A stretch of 64,000 nucleotides of DNA from NCBI RefSeq assembly GCF_001700965.1, contig NZ_CP016756.1, positions 2,470,501-2,534,500 on the forward strand, given 5' to 3'. How positions within the stretch are numbered: the stretch's first letter is position 1; every line of letters begins with the position of its first letter. The position numbers were made by a program, and so were the translations under genes. The notes beneath the pieces were generated by a model that was not told the origin of the DNA, did not search any database, and was given only the letters and a program-made list of their open reading frames with translations. Of the stretch, positions 9,139-18,280 are shown piece by piece. Source of the stretch: Stenotrophomonas nitritireducens. Its GTDB lineage: Bacteria; Pseudomonadota; Gammaproteobacteria; Xanthomonadales; Xanthomonadaceae.

Positions 9139-10473
9139 TTAGTGTGCTGCCGTCTTGCGGCCGCGCTTGGGTTTTGGTTCGGCGGCGCGCTGGGCGGCAA
9201 TGCGCTCCAATAGCACGCTGGCCGGTTCGTCATTCGGATCCTGCGGTACCAGCTCGCCACGGAAGGCTTTGGCCAGGATGCTTTGGGTCAGCGCGTCGAC
9301 GCGCTGGCGGGCATCAGCCAAACGGGCTTCTAGTTGGTCGGCGAAGACGAAGAGTTGTTCGACGCGGCGGACGATCTCGTATTGTTCATCGCTAGGAGGA
9401 AGGGGAATGATTAGCGGGGCTATGTCGGAATTGTTGATTTGAGGAATTGCAGTTCCGGTATTGAGTTTTGCGAGATCAATGGTCTCGAGCCAGCGGTAGA
9501 CGTAAAGCACTTCAACGCCGGTTGGGACTATCAGTCCCATTACGTTCAAGTCGACGAATGATTCCTCTTTCAGAATCCTTTTCTTATTCGTCGCGATGGC
9601 TCCCCCTCTTTTGGGAAATACAATGGATCCAGCTGGTAAGAGAGCTTTCTCTGAGAAGTCATCCAAGGAGAGATATCGACCAGTTTCATGGAGGTAGAGC
9701 TCATTCCCCTTGAGGTTCATCTCTCCAACTTTGAAGTACTTGTGACTTCCCTCGTGGTGCTCTAGGTCTATAGAGGCGGCGATACCGCTTTTCAATCTGC
9801 ATAGTTCGCCGACAGCGATGCTTTTCCATTCGCGATTGCCATAGTTCTTGCGCCAATTTTCGGTAAGTTTTCCCGATGTAGCTGTTTCAAGCACTGATTC
9901 TCGGAAGTGTTTTATCAGTGCAGGCAGGGTGTCAAGGCGGGCCTTGAGGGTGTCCACCTGAGCCAGTAGACCGTCGAGCGCCTGTGCGATGCGTGCTTGC
10001 TCAGCTACCGGTGCAACCGGCACCTTCATTCCACCCAGAGTCTTTAGATAAATCCCTTTCTGCGCAGTTCCTTTCGCATTCTTCTCAAAGAAGGATTGGG
10101 CTTCCGGAGATTCAAGAAGGTAGCTCAGATACTTTGATGCAATTGCGTCCGGCTTGAGGACTGCCACGCTTCGCTGCAAGGTGAATTTCTGATGCGAATC
10201 AAGAGCTATTGCGGTTCGACCAATTGCGCCGACTATAGTTAGTAGTACGTCGCCAGGGGTGATGCTTGTCCGCTTGTCCTCATGGTCGAACGCATCTTGG
10301 CTGATCAAACGATATTCGTCGAAGCTTATTTTTCGTGCCTTAATGTTTTTAGCGCTAAGCATCGGCAAGCCCGAGGGCATGCCCGCGGGTGGATTGTGCG
10401 ATCCATCAGTAATTCGATTGCAAATTGTGTCGAGATCCACGACGCACCAGCTTTCAGGAATTTTCCAGTTCAC
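9139..10473 (-). CDS. hsdS: Type I restriction enzyme specificity subunit HsdS
   Basis: A 444-residue specificity subunit with the usual two target-recognition domains, about residues 1-150 and 205-360. Each is followed by a conserved helical spacer: PVAPVAEQARIAQALDGLLAQ near 155 and PPSDEQYEIVRRVEQLF near 350. HsdS binds the split DNA target and joins two HsdM subunits. Its ATG overlaps the hsdM stop codon by four bases, indicating translational coupling. GC content falls within the recognition domains (AT-rich stretches around 9420-9800 and 10030-10400), as expected for the variable exchanged parts of hsdS. The C-terminus ends in a basic PKPKRGRKTAAH tail. Confidence 0.95.
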   Translation of the reverse strand: MNWKIPESWCVVDLDTICNRITDGSHNPPAGMPSGLPMLSAKNIKARKISFDEYRLISQDAFDHEDKRTSITPGDVLLTIVGAIGRTAIALDSHQKFTLQRSVAVLKPDAIASKYLSYLLESPEAQSFFEKNAKGTAQKGIYLKTLGGMKVPVAPVAEQARIAQALDGLLAQVDTLKARLDTLPALIKHFRESVLETATSGKLTENWRKNYGNREWKSIAVGELCRLKSGIAASIDLEHHEGSHKYFKVGEMNLKGNELYLHETGRYLSLDDFSEKALLPAGSIVFPKRGGAIATNKKRILKEESFVDLNVMGLIVPTGVEVLYVYRWLETIDLAKLNTGTAIPQINNSDIAPLIIPLPPSDEQYEIVRRVEQLFVFADQLEARLADARQRVDALTQSILAKAFRGELVPQDPNDEPASVLLERIAAQRAAEPKPKRGRKTAAH

Positions 10474-12020
10474 AGAACAGAGCCCTGATTTGTCATTTCG
10501 CCAATTTCCATCCCCAGTACCTGTGCCAACAGTTGCTTCTGCTGATTGGCCTCATCGCCCGCGCCCAAGGCCTGCATCAACGCATCCAGCTCACGCAGCG
10601 CCTCGCTCAACTCCGCCATTGCCTGCGCGGCCAGCTCTTCCGGCGGCGGCAGATTTGCGGCATCCACCGCATCGGCATCCTTCAACCAGCTGATATCCAG
10701 CGAGTCACCCCGCTCGGCGATCTGGGCGCGGGTAAAGCAACGGAAGCGGCCTTCTTCGCCTTCATCTGCGCGCGGGCTGCCGCCATCGCGGTCAGTACCA
10801 TAGGCATCTTCAAACGGCTTGAGGTGCGTGGCACCAAACGGCGTGCGCTTGCCAAAGGACGGCATATTGCTGCGCAGGTCATAGACCCACACGTGCTGGG
10901 TGCAGCCGGTGTCCTGTTTGGAATTGGTAGCGCTGCCCTTGCGGAAGAACAGCACATTGGTCTTTACACCCTGTGCATAGAAGATGCCGGTAGGCAGGCG
11001 CAGGATGGTGTGCAGCTCGCATTTGTCCATCAGGTCGCGGCGCACATCGGTGCCGACACCGGCTTCAAACAGCACGTTGTCCGGCAGCACGACTGCGGCG
11101 CGGCCATGTGGTTTCAGGTTGCGGTAGATGTGCTGCAGGAAGGCCAGCTGCTTGTTGCTGGTGACAAACGGCAGGTCGTCACGGCTTGGCCCGCCGCCGC
11201 CCTTGGCGGTGCCGAATGGCGGATTGGACAGGATCACATCGGCGCGTGGCAGCTTTTCGCCCAGGCTGCCGAGGCTGCTACCCAGCCGCACCACGCCTTC
11301 GTCTTCACCGTGCATGCCGTGCAGCAGGCAGTTCATCAGCGCCAGGCGGCGGGTGCCGGGTACCAGCTCTACGCCGGTATAGGCTTTGTTGCGCTGGAAC
11401 TTGCGCGCCTTGTCGGTGACCTTGGGGCCATACAGATCATCGTGCTCGGCCTTGATATAGGCGTCGGCGGCGATCAGGAAGCCCGCAGTGCCTGCAGCCG
11501 GGTCCTGGATGATTTCGCCCAGCTGCGGTTGGATGCAGCGCACGATGCTGTCGATCAAGGGGCGTGGGGTGAAGTACTGGCCGGCACCGGACTTGGTCTC
11601 GCCGGCGTTCTTTTCCAGCAGGCCTTCGTAGAGATCACCCAGCCCGTCCTGACGGGCGGAGAACCAATCCAGCCCGTCCAGGCTCTTGATCAGCTGCTCC
11701 AGATGGCGCGGCTCTTTCAGGCGGGTCTGCGCATCGGTGTAGATGGCGGCCACCATCGGGTCGCTGTTCTGGCTCAGGTTGAGCAGCATCTGCTTGTAGA
11801 AGGTATGCAGCGGCACGCCCGACTTGCTGGTCAGGTCGGGCCAGCGGGCACCCTTGGGCAGGCGGTGCTCGAAGTTGTCGTTGGACTGGGCCTGTTCGTA
11901 TTCCATCTTCACGAACAGCAGCAGCACCAGCTCGGTGACGTAATCGCTGTAGTTGATGCCGTCATCGCGCAGGATGTCGCACAGGTTCCATAGTTTGGCG
12001 ACGATGTCGTTATTGGTCAT
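10470..12020 (-). CDS. hsdM: Type I restriction-modification methyltransferase HsdM
   Basis: A 516-residue N6-adenine methyltransferase subunit. The N-terminal HsdM helical domain begins NNDIVAKLWNLCDILRDDGI. The catalytic domain has the SAM-binding motif DPAAGTAGFLIAA (about 165-180) and the adenine-methylase motif IV NPPFG (about 265). A GQYFTPRPLI segment precedes the SAM motif, as in the family. With HsdS it methylates the host target; with HsdR it restricts unmodified DNA. Its start overlaps the end of the Fic gene by four bases and its end overlaps hsdS by four, so fic-hsdM-hsdS form one coupled unit. Confidence 0.96.
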   Translation of the reverse strand: MTNNDIVAKLWNLCDILRDDGINYSDYVTELVLLLFVKMEYEQAQSNDNFEHRLPKGARWPDLTSKSGVPLHTFYKQMLLNLSQNSDPMVAAIYTDAQTRLKEPRHLEQLIKSLDGLDWFSARQDGLGDLYEGLLEKNAGETKSGAGQYFTPRPLIDSIVRCIQPQLGEIIQDPAAGTAGFLIAADAYIKAEHDDLYGPKVTDKARKFQRNKAYTGVELVPGTRRLALMNCLLHGMHGEDEGVVRLGSSLGSLGEKLPRADVILSNPPFGTAKGGGGPSRDDLPFVTSNKQLAFLQHIYRNLKPHGRAAVVLPDNVLFEAGVGTDVRRDLMDKCELHTILRLPTGIFYAQGVKTNVLFFRKGSATNSKQDTGCTQHVWVYDLRSNMPSFGKRTPFGATHLKPFEDAYGTDRDGGSPRADEGEEGRFRCFTRAQIAERGDSLDISWLKDADAVDAANLPPPEELAAQAMAELSEALRELDALMQALGAGDEANQQKQLLAQVLGMEIGEMTNQGSVL

Positions 12021-13204
12021 TGGCTGCCGTCTCCTGACGGAATTGCGTTGCCGGCGTGGCCGGGCAGGTTGATTTGATAACGGGTGCTACGACCGCCGCC
12101 GGGCAGGCGCCGCAGGCAGCCCTTGTCCAGCAGGTCGGTCAGGTGGCGGGTAGCGGTGGCTTTGGAGACCTTGGCCACGGCCTGGTATTGGGAGGCGTTG
12201 ATGCCGTTGGCAAAGCCGCGCTCACCGCCATCGAGCAGGCGGTTGAGTACCTTGGCCTGCTCGGCGCTCAAGGCCTGCTGTGCATGCAGTTGCCAGAAGC
12301 GGGCCTTGTCGATCACACGCTGGATGCGGGCCAAGGCCTGCAGCAGGCTGTGCAGCAAGGTTTGCAGAAACCAGTGCAGCCAGGCGCTGATATCCAGGCC
12401 GCCGCGCTGGCTGGTTTCCAGAATGCGGTAGTAGCCTTTGCGGTCGTCCAGGATGCTGGCCGACATGGCGTATAGGCGGGCGATGCGGGGCGCGGCCTGG
12501 GCCAGGGCCAGATCGGTGATGGCGCGGGTGAGGCGGCCATTGCCGTCGTCGAACGGGTGCAGGGTGACAAACCAGAAATGGGCGATGCCGGCGCGCAGCA
12601 GCGGATCCAATGCCGGATCGTCGGTGCTGGCCGCAAACCATGCCAGGAAGTGCTGCAGCTGTTCGTCCAGCCCTTGCCGCGGCGGCGCCTGGAAATGCAC
12701 GGTCGGCCGATCGATACGGCCGGATACGACCTGCATGGGCTCGTCGCCGCGCAGTTGGCCAATGCGGATCCGCAGTGGCAGCAGGCCGTCGTGGCCGGCA
12801 AACAGCAAGGCGTGCCAATGCAGCAGGCGCGGCAGATCCAGTGGTTTGCCCGTATCGCCGGTGGCATCAAGCATCAGTTCGGCCACGCCCTCGGCGCGGG
12901 CGCTGTGCGGGGCCGGTTCGGCGGCGTCGGGGATGCCCAGGCGCCGGGCCAGTGAGGAGCGCACCGAGCCGACATTGAGGTTTTCACCCTCGATGGCGGA
13001 GGAGGTGACGATGTTCTGCAGCAGGGTATCCAGTGCCTGCCGCCCATCTTCGGGCAGCACCCCGGCCAAGGCGCTCAGCTGGCCTTGGGCCTGCTGGCAC
13101 TGGCGTAGCAGCGGCGCCAGTGCAGCGTCCTGATGGACAAAGGCTGGCCAGCTCGGCTGTTGCCAGATCCAGAGCGGGGCAGTTGGGGTTGGATTGGAGT
13201 CCAT
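12017..13204 (-). CDS. Fic-domain protein with DUF4172 and winged helix
   Basis: A 395-residue Fic protein, a likely AMP-transferase or related nucleotidyl transferase. Residues about 10-90 match DUF4172 (WIWQQPSWPAFVHQ). An inhibitory-helix motif TSSAIEGE (about 71-78) marks N-terminal autoinhibition. The active-site loop HPFDDGNGRLTR (about 216-227) is complete, so the enzyme should be competent. The last roughly 80 residues look like a winged helix (YQAVAKVSKATATRHLTDLL), giving it DNA-binding capacity. Its start codon lies inside a cluster of repeated half-sites, consistent with autoregulation. Fic genes often sit inside type I restriction operons, but their role there is unsettled. Confidence 0.93.
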   Translation of the reverse strand: MDSNPTPTAPLWIWQQPSWPAFVHQDAALAPLLRQCQQAQGQLSALAGVLPEDGRQALDTLLQNIVTSSAIEGENLNVGSVRSSLARRLGIPDAAEPAPHSARAEGVAELMLDATGDTGKPLDLPRLLHWHALLFAGHDGLLPLRIRIGQLRGDEPMQVVSGRIDRPTVHFQAPPRQGLDEQLQHFLAWFAASTDDPALDPLLRAGIAHFWFVTLHPFDDGNGRLTRAITDLALAQAAPRIARLYAMSASILDDRKGYYRILETSQRGGLDISAWLHWFLQTLLHSLLQALARIQRVIDKARFWQLHAQQALSAEQAKVLNRLLDGGERGFANGINASQYQAVAKVSKATATRHLTDLLDKGCLRRLPGGGRSTRYQINLPGHAGNAIPSGDGSQ

Positions 13205-13277
13205 GAGCCGAATAATAACGCTATTCGGCTCATATTGTGAGCCGAATAAGCGCCTTCAGCGGTCGGATTCGGCTCAC
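13203..13277 (-). promoter_or_regulatory. fic-hsdMS promoter/operator with four half-sites
   Basis: Between hsdR and fic lie four copies of the half-site GAGCCGAAT. A perfect 12-bp inverted pair is at 13203-13214 and 13222-13233 (arms ATGAGCCGAATA). A third copy is at 13238-13248 and a fourth, inverted, at 13267-13276. On the minus strand a TATTAT -10-like box (13217 to 13212) ends 8 bases before the ATG, so the inner palindrome spans the probable -10 and the start codon. A protein bound here should block transcription. The Fic winged helix is the natural candidate repressor (inference). Confidence 0.72.
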
Positions 13278-13294
13278 TCGCTCCGGCGCGGGGC

Positions 13295-16200
13295 TTATGC
13301 CACCTGCTCCCATACCGCCTCTTTGAGCTGGTCGATAAGTTGGTCCAGTTCACCGGCAAACACGGTATCGAGCAATTTGACCCCGCCATCCGGTGCGCAG
13401 GCGCTCTGGATGCTGTCGCGGTCGATTACCACCTCGGTGACCAGCTGGTTGGCCAGACGCTTGAGCCAGCGTTGCTGCACCGGGGTCCAGTTACGGCGGC
13501 TGAGGATGCGGTCCAGCGCCTTGTTGACCCGTTGCTCGTAAGGCAGCAGGGGCTCGCCGATGGCAGCGCGGCGGATGTAGCCGATGATGCCGGCGGCAAT
13601 GTCGCGGTTGGACTGCTGGCGTTCGGCGCTGTGCAGGTGGGCCTCGCTATAACCTTTGCCGTCCAATAGCAGGCGCACCTCGCGTAGTTGTTCGCGGGTG
13701 AGGTCACGCGGGCGGTTGACCACAGCTGCGAGCGCGGCGGACTGGTTGAGCTGGGAGCGGATGAAGTCGTTGAAGCTTTCCAGGTAGTCGTCCGGCTTCT
13801 GGTTGTTACCGCCGTAACTCACCTCGCGCACCAACAACTTGTCCGTGTGGTGGGAAATGATGGGGTATTGCTCGCTGGCCAGCAGCGCACGCAGCTCGTC
13901 GATCTGTGCTTCCAACGCTGGCAACCGGGTGCTGATGAAGCTGGCGGCCTGCTCTGGACCGAGCGCGTGCAGATGTTGGTGCAGTTTGGCCGGCTCAAGG
14001 CCCCAGGCGGTTTCAAGCTGCTCCAGTTGCTTGCGTAGCGGCTCGCGGTTCTGCGCCTTGTGGTTGGCGCGGCGCAGGACGCGCATCAGCTTCTGGCTCA
14101 GCTGATCCAGCACATCCTGGGCATGGCTTGGGGCATCGGGACTGGAGCCTGGCTGATGGCTGCGCGGATCCTGCAGCTCGTGCAACAACTGGCCGACGCT
14201 GATATTGGGGTCCTTTACCAGCGGCCGCATGGTGTCCACCGGTTCCAAGGCTTCGTATAGGCGTACCGGGTCGTAGATGCGGAACACGGTCTTGCCGATG
14301 TCATCGCAGCGGCGGGTGGCGCGGCCCTTCATCTGTTCGTAGAGAATGCGCGAGCGTACCCGGCGCATGAATACCAGGTTGGTAATGGCGGGTACGTCGA
14401 TGCCGGTGGTCAGCAGGTCGACAGTAATGGCTACGCTGGGCAGGCGTTCGGTCTTGTAGCGGCGGATTACCTTGGCCACATCGTCGGTGCGGCCGGTGAT
14501 GACCTGCACGGCGGCCTGATTCCACGCCTCGCCATAGACCTGGTGGAAGGCATCGTTCAGCAGGTTGCATACACGTACGGCATGCACCTGGTTGACGCAG
14601 AACACCAGGGTCTTTTCATCACCCAGAGGGTCCAGCTCATCTGCCAATGCCTGGCAGATGACCCGGTCAAAATCGGCGGTGATGACGCTGCGGTTGAAGG
14701 ATTCGATATCGAAGGACAGCTCGTCGTCCAGCTCGGCACTATCTACCTCGCCGGTCAGCGCGTTGACCACCTCGACCAGTTCGCCCTTGTCGAAATGGAT
14801 GCCGTTGCGGCTGAGCTGGGTTTCGAAGCGGATGGGTGGTTCGTGGTCGATCAGCCAGTCATCGGCTACGGCTTCGCGGTAGCTATAGGTATAGACCGGG
14901 CGGCCGAAAATCTCAGTGGTCTGGCGCGCTGGGGTGGCAGTGAGGCCGATCCGGCAGGCGTCGAAGTACTCCAGCACACGCCGATACTGGGACAGGTATT
15001 GGGCGTGGTCGCGCAGGGAGAGCTCGCCCTCGGTCATTTCCTGATCAAGGGTGTAACCGCGGTGCGCCTCGTCGACGATGATGCAATCGAACTGATCAAT
15101 CGGTGGCGGTGCATCGGACTGGAAAATGCGTCGCACCATGGCCTGCACGGTGGCGACCTGCACGCGGGTTTCGGCCTCGGCGGCCATGTCGCCCAGATCG
15201 TTGACGTTGTAGATCTGTGACAGGCTCTGGCCCTGCTCCAGGGACATGTCGTCGAAGGCCTCGCGCGCCTGCGTGCCCAAGCTGGTGCGGTCGACCAGGA
15301 ACAGGACGCGGGTGAAACGCTCGGCCTTGAGCAGGCGGTAGATCAGGCCAATGGTGGTGCGGGTCTTGCCAGTGCCCGTGGCCATTGCCAGCAGGCAATG
15401 CCGCTGGCCTGCAGCCAACGCCCTCTCAACAGCCGCAATGGCGTCCTGTTGGTAACCGCGGAGCTTGAGGTAGCCGTAAGGCTCGGTGCTCAGGCGCTGC
15501 TCTGCCAGTTCCCGGTCACGCAACATCAGCTCGGCCAGGCCTTGAGGGGTGTGGAACTGCTGCAAAGGACGCTTGAGATTGGCAGGGCTGCGCAGGTCGC
15601 GGAACCAGATGCCGGATTGCTCGGCCAGCTGTTTGATCCAAGGCCGGCCATTACAGGCATAGGCAAACGGCACCTGGAACTGCGTGCCCAGACCATCAGC
15701 CCAAGGGCCATGGGCGGGGCCGATGCCGGCGAGTTGCAAGGGCGCGGCAATTGGGAACTCGCGGGAATAGCGCTCGGCTTGATCGATGCAGCCGGCAATA
15801 TTCACCCGCCGGCGCTTGGCTTCGACGATGGCTACCGGCATCAAGCCATCAAACAATACGTAGTCGGCGCAAGCTTTGGCGCTGCGGGTAGGCCACTCGG
15901 CAATTGCCATGCAGCGGCCCTTCTCGGGGCGGGTGCCTTTGCTCCAGGTCAGCTGCAGCGAATCTGCCTCCCAGCCTGCATCGCGCAATTGCTGGTCAAT
16001 CAGGATGCGGGTGAGCTCCTCATCCGGGTCGAACGCGGCGGCGGCCTGGCGGCTGCGTTTGGCTAGTGCGCTGGTTTGCTGTTGGTCGGCGCTGCTGGCC
16101 TGTTGCAGGGCGTGCAGCTGTGCGTGGAATTGGATGCGTTCCTGCTCGAACTGCACCTGGCGTTCATCCAGCTGGGCCTTCAGCGCACGGGCCTCCTCAT

Positions 16201-16777
16201 CCATGGCTTCTGCCAAAGCCATGCTCTGCTCGCTCTCTTGAGCGCGGAGTTCACTCAGTTTGCGGCTACCTTCCAGGGCGGTATCACGCTGACGGAGTTC
16301 CTGCTCCAAGGTGTCGATCTGGCCGTGCAATGCACGCAGCGCGGCACTTGGGTCGGCCGGGGCAGTGAACGCGCCAGGCCGGAACGTGCTGTCGGCTTTG
16401 CCGGAGGCACGGTGGTACCAGACGCTCAGCTCGCGGGCGACACGCAGCCCGTCCATGGCTTCACGGTGCTGGGTGGAAAAGCCATGGGTGGCGCGATTGC
16501 CTTCGACTCGTAGGGTATGGAACAGGTTGCGGATGCCCGGATCCAGATCCAGATGCCGGCTGAGTAGCTGGATCAGGTCCAGTTGAGTCGTCTGGGCATC
16601 AAATTTGAGGCCAGCTTGTGATGCTAACGCTTGGGCCAACGCTTCGCCGAGCTGGCGCAGCTTGATGAGGGTGGTGTTGGGGTCGGACGCGAAAACCTGC
16701 TCGGCGGTTGTCGCCAGCCGCAACAGGACCGGATCGTGTTGGCCGAGGAAGGAGAAATTACCCTGGTTTGCGGACAT
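13295..16777 (-). CDS. hsdR: Type I restriction endonuclease subunit HsdR
   Basis: A 1160-residue motor/nuclease subunit from the start MSANQGNFSFLGQHDPVLL, which has a CGGAG-type ribosome-binding site. An upstream in-frame ATG would add an unlikely leader. The N-terminal part (about 1-220) is a DUF4145-like helical domain plus coiled coil. The nuclease domain shows DYVLFDGLMPVAIVEAKRRR (about 315-335), the PD-(D/E)XK core. The helicase has Walker A MATGTGKTRTT (about 465) and the DEAH box IIVDEAHRG (about 570). The C-terminal region resembles EcoEI-type R proteins. It is first in the operon, 90 bp before fic. All key motifs are intact. Confidence 0.95.
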   Translation of the reverse strand: MSANQGNFSFLGQHDPVLLRLATTAEQVFASDPNTTLIKLRQLGEALAQALASQAGLKFDAQTTQLDLIQLLSRHLDLDPGIRNLFHTLRVEGNRATHGFSTQHREAMDGLRVARELSVWYHRASGKADSTFRPGAFTAPADPSAALRALHGQIDTLEQELRQRDTALEGSRKLSELRAQESEQSMALAEAMDEEARALKAQLDERQVQFEQERIQFHAQLHALQQASSADQQQTSALAKRSRQAAAAFDPDEELTRILIDQQLRDAGWEADSLQLTWSKGTRPEKGRCMAIAEWPTRSAKACADYVLFDGLMPVAIVEAKRRRVNIAGCIDQAERYSREFPIAAPLQLAGIGPAHGPWADGLGTQFQVPFAYACNGRPWIKQLAEQSGIWFRDLRSPANLKRPLQQFHTPQGLAELMLRDRELAEQRLSTEPYGYLKLRGYQQDAIAAVERALAAGQRHCLLAMATGTGKTRTTIGLIYRLLKAERFTRVLFLVDRTSLGTQAREAFDDMSLEQGQSLSQIYNVNDLGDMAAEAETRVQVATVQAMVRRIFQSDAPPPIDQFDCIIVDEAHRGYTLDQEMTEGELSLRDHAQYLSQYRRVLEYFDACRIGLTATPARQTTEIFGRPVYTYSYREAVADDWLIDHEPPIRFETQLSRNGIHFDKGELVEVVNALTGEVDSAELDDELSFDIESFNRSVITADFDRVICQALADELDPLGDEKTLVFCVNQVHAVRVCNLLNDAFHQVYGEAWNQAAVQVITGRTDDVAKVIRRYKTERLPSVAITVDLLTTGIDVPAITNLVFMRRVRSRILYEQMKGRATRRCDDIGKTVFRIYDPVRLYEALEPVDTMRPLVKDPNISVGQLLHELQDPRSHQPGSSPDAPSHAQDVLDQLSQKLMRVLRRANHKAQNREPLRKQLEQLETAWGLEPAKLHQHLHALGPEQAASFISTRLPALEAQIDELRALLASEQYPIISHHTDKLLVREVSYGGNNQKPDDYLESFNDFIRSQLNQSAALAAVVNRPRDLTREQLREVRLLLDGKGYSEAHLHSAERQQSNRDIAAGIIGYIRRAAIGEPLLPYEQRVNKALDRILSRRNWTPVQQRWLKRLANQLVTEVVIDRDSIQSACAPDGGVKLLDTVFAGELDQLIDQLKEAVWEQVA

Positions 16778-16898
16778 CCATTTGTCTCCGGGGCTCCCCC
16801 CTGGAGCACAGACCTGCATGGTATGCGTTAGCTGGCGCCGCAGCCAGCCAACCACGCCAGCGTATACAGGGAAAGTGTGCGTTTTTGGTAGGCGCCGT

Positions 16899-17030
16899 CC
16901 CCTCTCCCGCCTGCGGGGGAGGGTGCCCGAAGGGCGGGTGGGGGCGCTTTTGATCTTGCTCGTGCTGTTGCTTCAAAGCCAAAGCACCCCTCCCCAACCC
17001 TCCCCTTGGCCTGCGGCCAAAGGGAGGGGG
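16899..17030. repeat. Composite double stem-loop repeat
   Basis: This is another copy of the composite unit found at 4.65-5.26 kb: a CCCTCTCCCGC/GCGGGGGAGGG stem-loop (16899-16923), a spacer with TTTTGATCTTGCTCGTGC, then a CACCCCTCCCC arm and a TCCCCTTGGCC/GGCCAAAGGGAGG stem-loop (to 17030). It fills the 316-bp gap between the divergent hsdR and xthA genes. Nothing coding is visible there. Confidence 0.85.
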
Positions 17031-17081
17031 CTGATTGCTGCGGTCTTCAGCTTGGGAGGGGCCTTTGTCCCCAGCCCCGGC

Positions 17082-17087
17082 TAGAAT
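17082..17087 (+). promoter_or_regulatory. Predicted -10 box of xthA (leaderless)
   Basis: TAGAAT ends 7 bases before the xthA ATG, so transcription would begin at or next to the start codon. No good ribosome-binding site precedes the ATG. The -35 region is weak. Confidence 0.55.
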
Positions 17088-17093
17088 CCCCTC

Positions 17094-17867
17094 ATGAAAA
17101 TCGCTTCGTGGAACGTCAATTCGCTCAACGTCCGCTTGCCGCATCTGGAACAGTGGCTGGCCGACTTTGCCCCCGACGTGGTCGGCATCCAGGAAACCAA
17201 GCTCGAGGACCACAAGTTCCCCGACACGCGCCTGCTGGAGCTGGGCTACCGCAACGTGTTCGCTGGGCAGAAGACCTATAACGGCGTGGCGCTGTTGTCG
17301 CGCCATCCGATCGAAGACGTGCAGATCGGCATCCCCGGTTTCGAGGACGAGCAGAAGCGGGTGATCGCCGGCACCGTCAATGGCGTGCGCATCATCAATC
17401 TGTACGTGGTCAACGGCCAGGACGTGGGCACCGACAAGTACGCCTACAAGCTGCGCTGGCTGGACGCGGTGCACGCCTGGGTGGCGGCCGAACTGCAGAA
17501 GCATCCGCAGCTGGTGGTGATGGGTGATTTCAACATCGCCCCGGATGACCGCGATGTCTACGACCCGGCAGTGTGGAACGGTGACCACATCCTGACTTCC
17601 ACCGCCGAGCGTGGCGCGCTGCAGAAGCTGCTGGATCTGGGCCTGCACGATGCTTTCCGCCTGCACAATGATGCCGCCGGCATCTTCAGCTGGTGGGATT
17701 ACCGCGCTGCCGGTTTCCGTCGTGATCTGGGCCTGCGCATCGACCTGACCCTGGTATCCGACGCGCTCAAGCCGCGTGCTGCGGCTTCCGGCATCGACCG
17801 TGAGCCGCGTACCTGGGAACGCCCCAGCGATCACGCCCCGGCCTGGGTGCAGCTGGCGCAGGGTTGA
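17094..17867 (+). CDS. xthA: Exodeoxyribonuclease III
   Basis: A 257-residue AP endonuclease/3'-5' exonuclease of base-excision repair, in the exonuclease-endonuclease-phosphatase fold. It starts MKIASWNVNSLNVRLPHLEQ, with the metal-binding Glu in GIQETKLED (about 32-40), the catalytic core VMGDFNIAPDDRD (about 141-153) and the terminal RPSDHAPAWVQL with the catalytic His. Length is normal. It is a single gene that ends convergently to the GlsB-type gene. Its promoter predicts a leaderless mRNA. Confidence 0.97.
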   Translation: MKIASWNVNSLNVRLPHLEQWLADFAPDVVGIQETKLEDHKFPDTRLLELGYRNVFAGQKTYNGVALLSRHPIEDVQIGIPGFEDEQKRVIAGTVNGVRIINLYVVNGQDVGTDKYAYKLRWLDAVHAWVAAELQKHPQLVVMGDFNIAPDDRDVYDPAVWNGDHILTSTAERGALQKLLDLGLHDAFRLHNDAAGIFSWWDYRAAGFRRDLGLRIDLTLVSDALKPRAAASGIDREPRTWERPSDHAPAWVQLAQG

Positions 17868-17899
17868 AACAACAAGGCCCGGCTGTTGCCAGCCGGGCC
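17868..17899 (-). terminator. Terminator of the GlsB-type gene
   Basis: A 9-bp perfect stem (GGCCCGGCT, loop GTTGCC, AGCCGGGCC, 17876-17899). On the minus strand it is followed by TTGTTGTTTC, a usable T tract. It lies between convergent genes and may also slow plus-strand transcription from xthA, although there is no T run on that side. Confidence 0.7.
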
Positions 17900-17923
17900 A
17901 GGGTCGAACCGGCGCCAGAGCGT

Positions 17924-18178
17924 TTAACGCACGCTTTTGCGGGTAAACAGATTGACGATTGCCAGCAATACCACCGCGCCAACTAGTGACAACAGGAAGG
18001 AGCGCACGGTGATTGCGCCATTGATGCTGCCGCCGCTGAAGAAGAAGCCGGCAATCAAGGCCCCGATGATGCCCACCACGATGTTCAGGATGATGCCCTG
18101 CTGCGCATCGCGGCGCATGATGATGCTGGCCAGCCAACCCACGACGCCACCAACAATCAGCCAGATGATGATGCCCAT
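17924..18178 (-). CDS. GlsB/YeaQ/YmgE-family stress membrane protein
   Basis: An 84-residue inner-membrane protein with three hydrophobic segments: IIIWLIVGGVVGWLASIIM, a Gly-rich ILNIVVGIIGALIAGFFF, and SFLLSLVGAVVLLAIVNLF. This is the layout of transglycosylase-associated/GlsB family proteins. The exact function is unknown; relatives are induced by general stress. The start MGIIIWLIVGG was chosen over far-upstream in-frame starts because the family begins there and the upstream extension overlaps rsmG and the PPTase on the other strand. It has its own terminator. Confidence 0.9.
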   Translation of the reverse strand: MGIIIWLIVGGVVGWLASIIMRRDAQQGIILNIVVGIIGALIAGFFFSGGSINGAITVRSFLLSLVGAVVLLAIVNLFTRKSVR

Positions 18179-18280
18179 GCGCGAACCTCCCTGCCAAAAT
18201 GCACCCCGTAAGGTGCGGTGGCGACAGTCAACCCGCAATGGCGTTAAGAACGTGTTTGTCTGTGATAGAGCGTGTGAAGC

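Noticed and set aside
5306..16777. Prophage or transposon origin of the defence island
   Set aside because: No integrase, transposase, terminal tRNA or attachment repeat could be seen; only composite intergenic repeats flank it.
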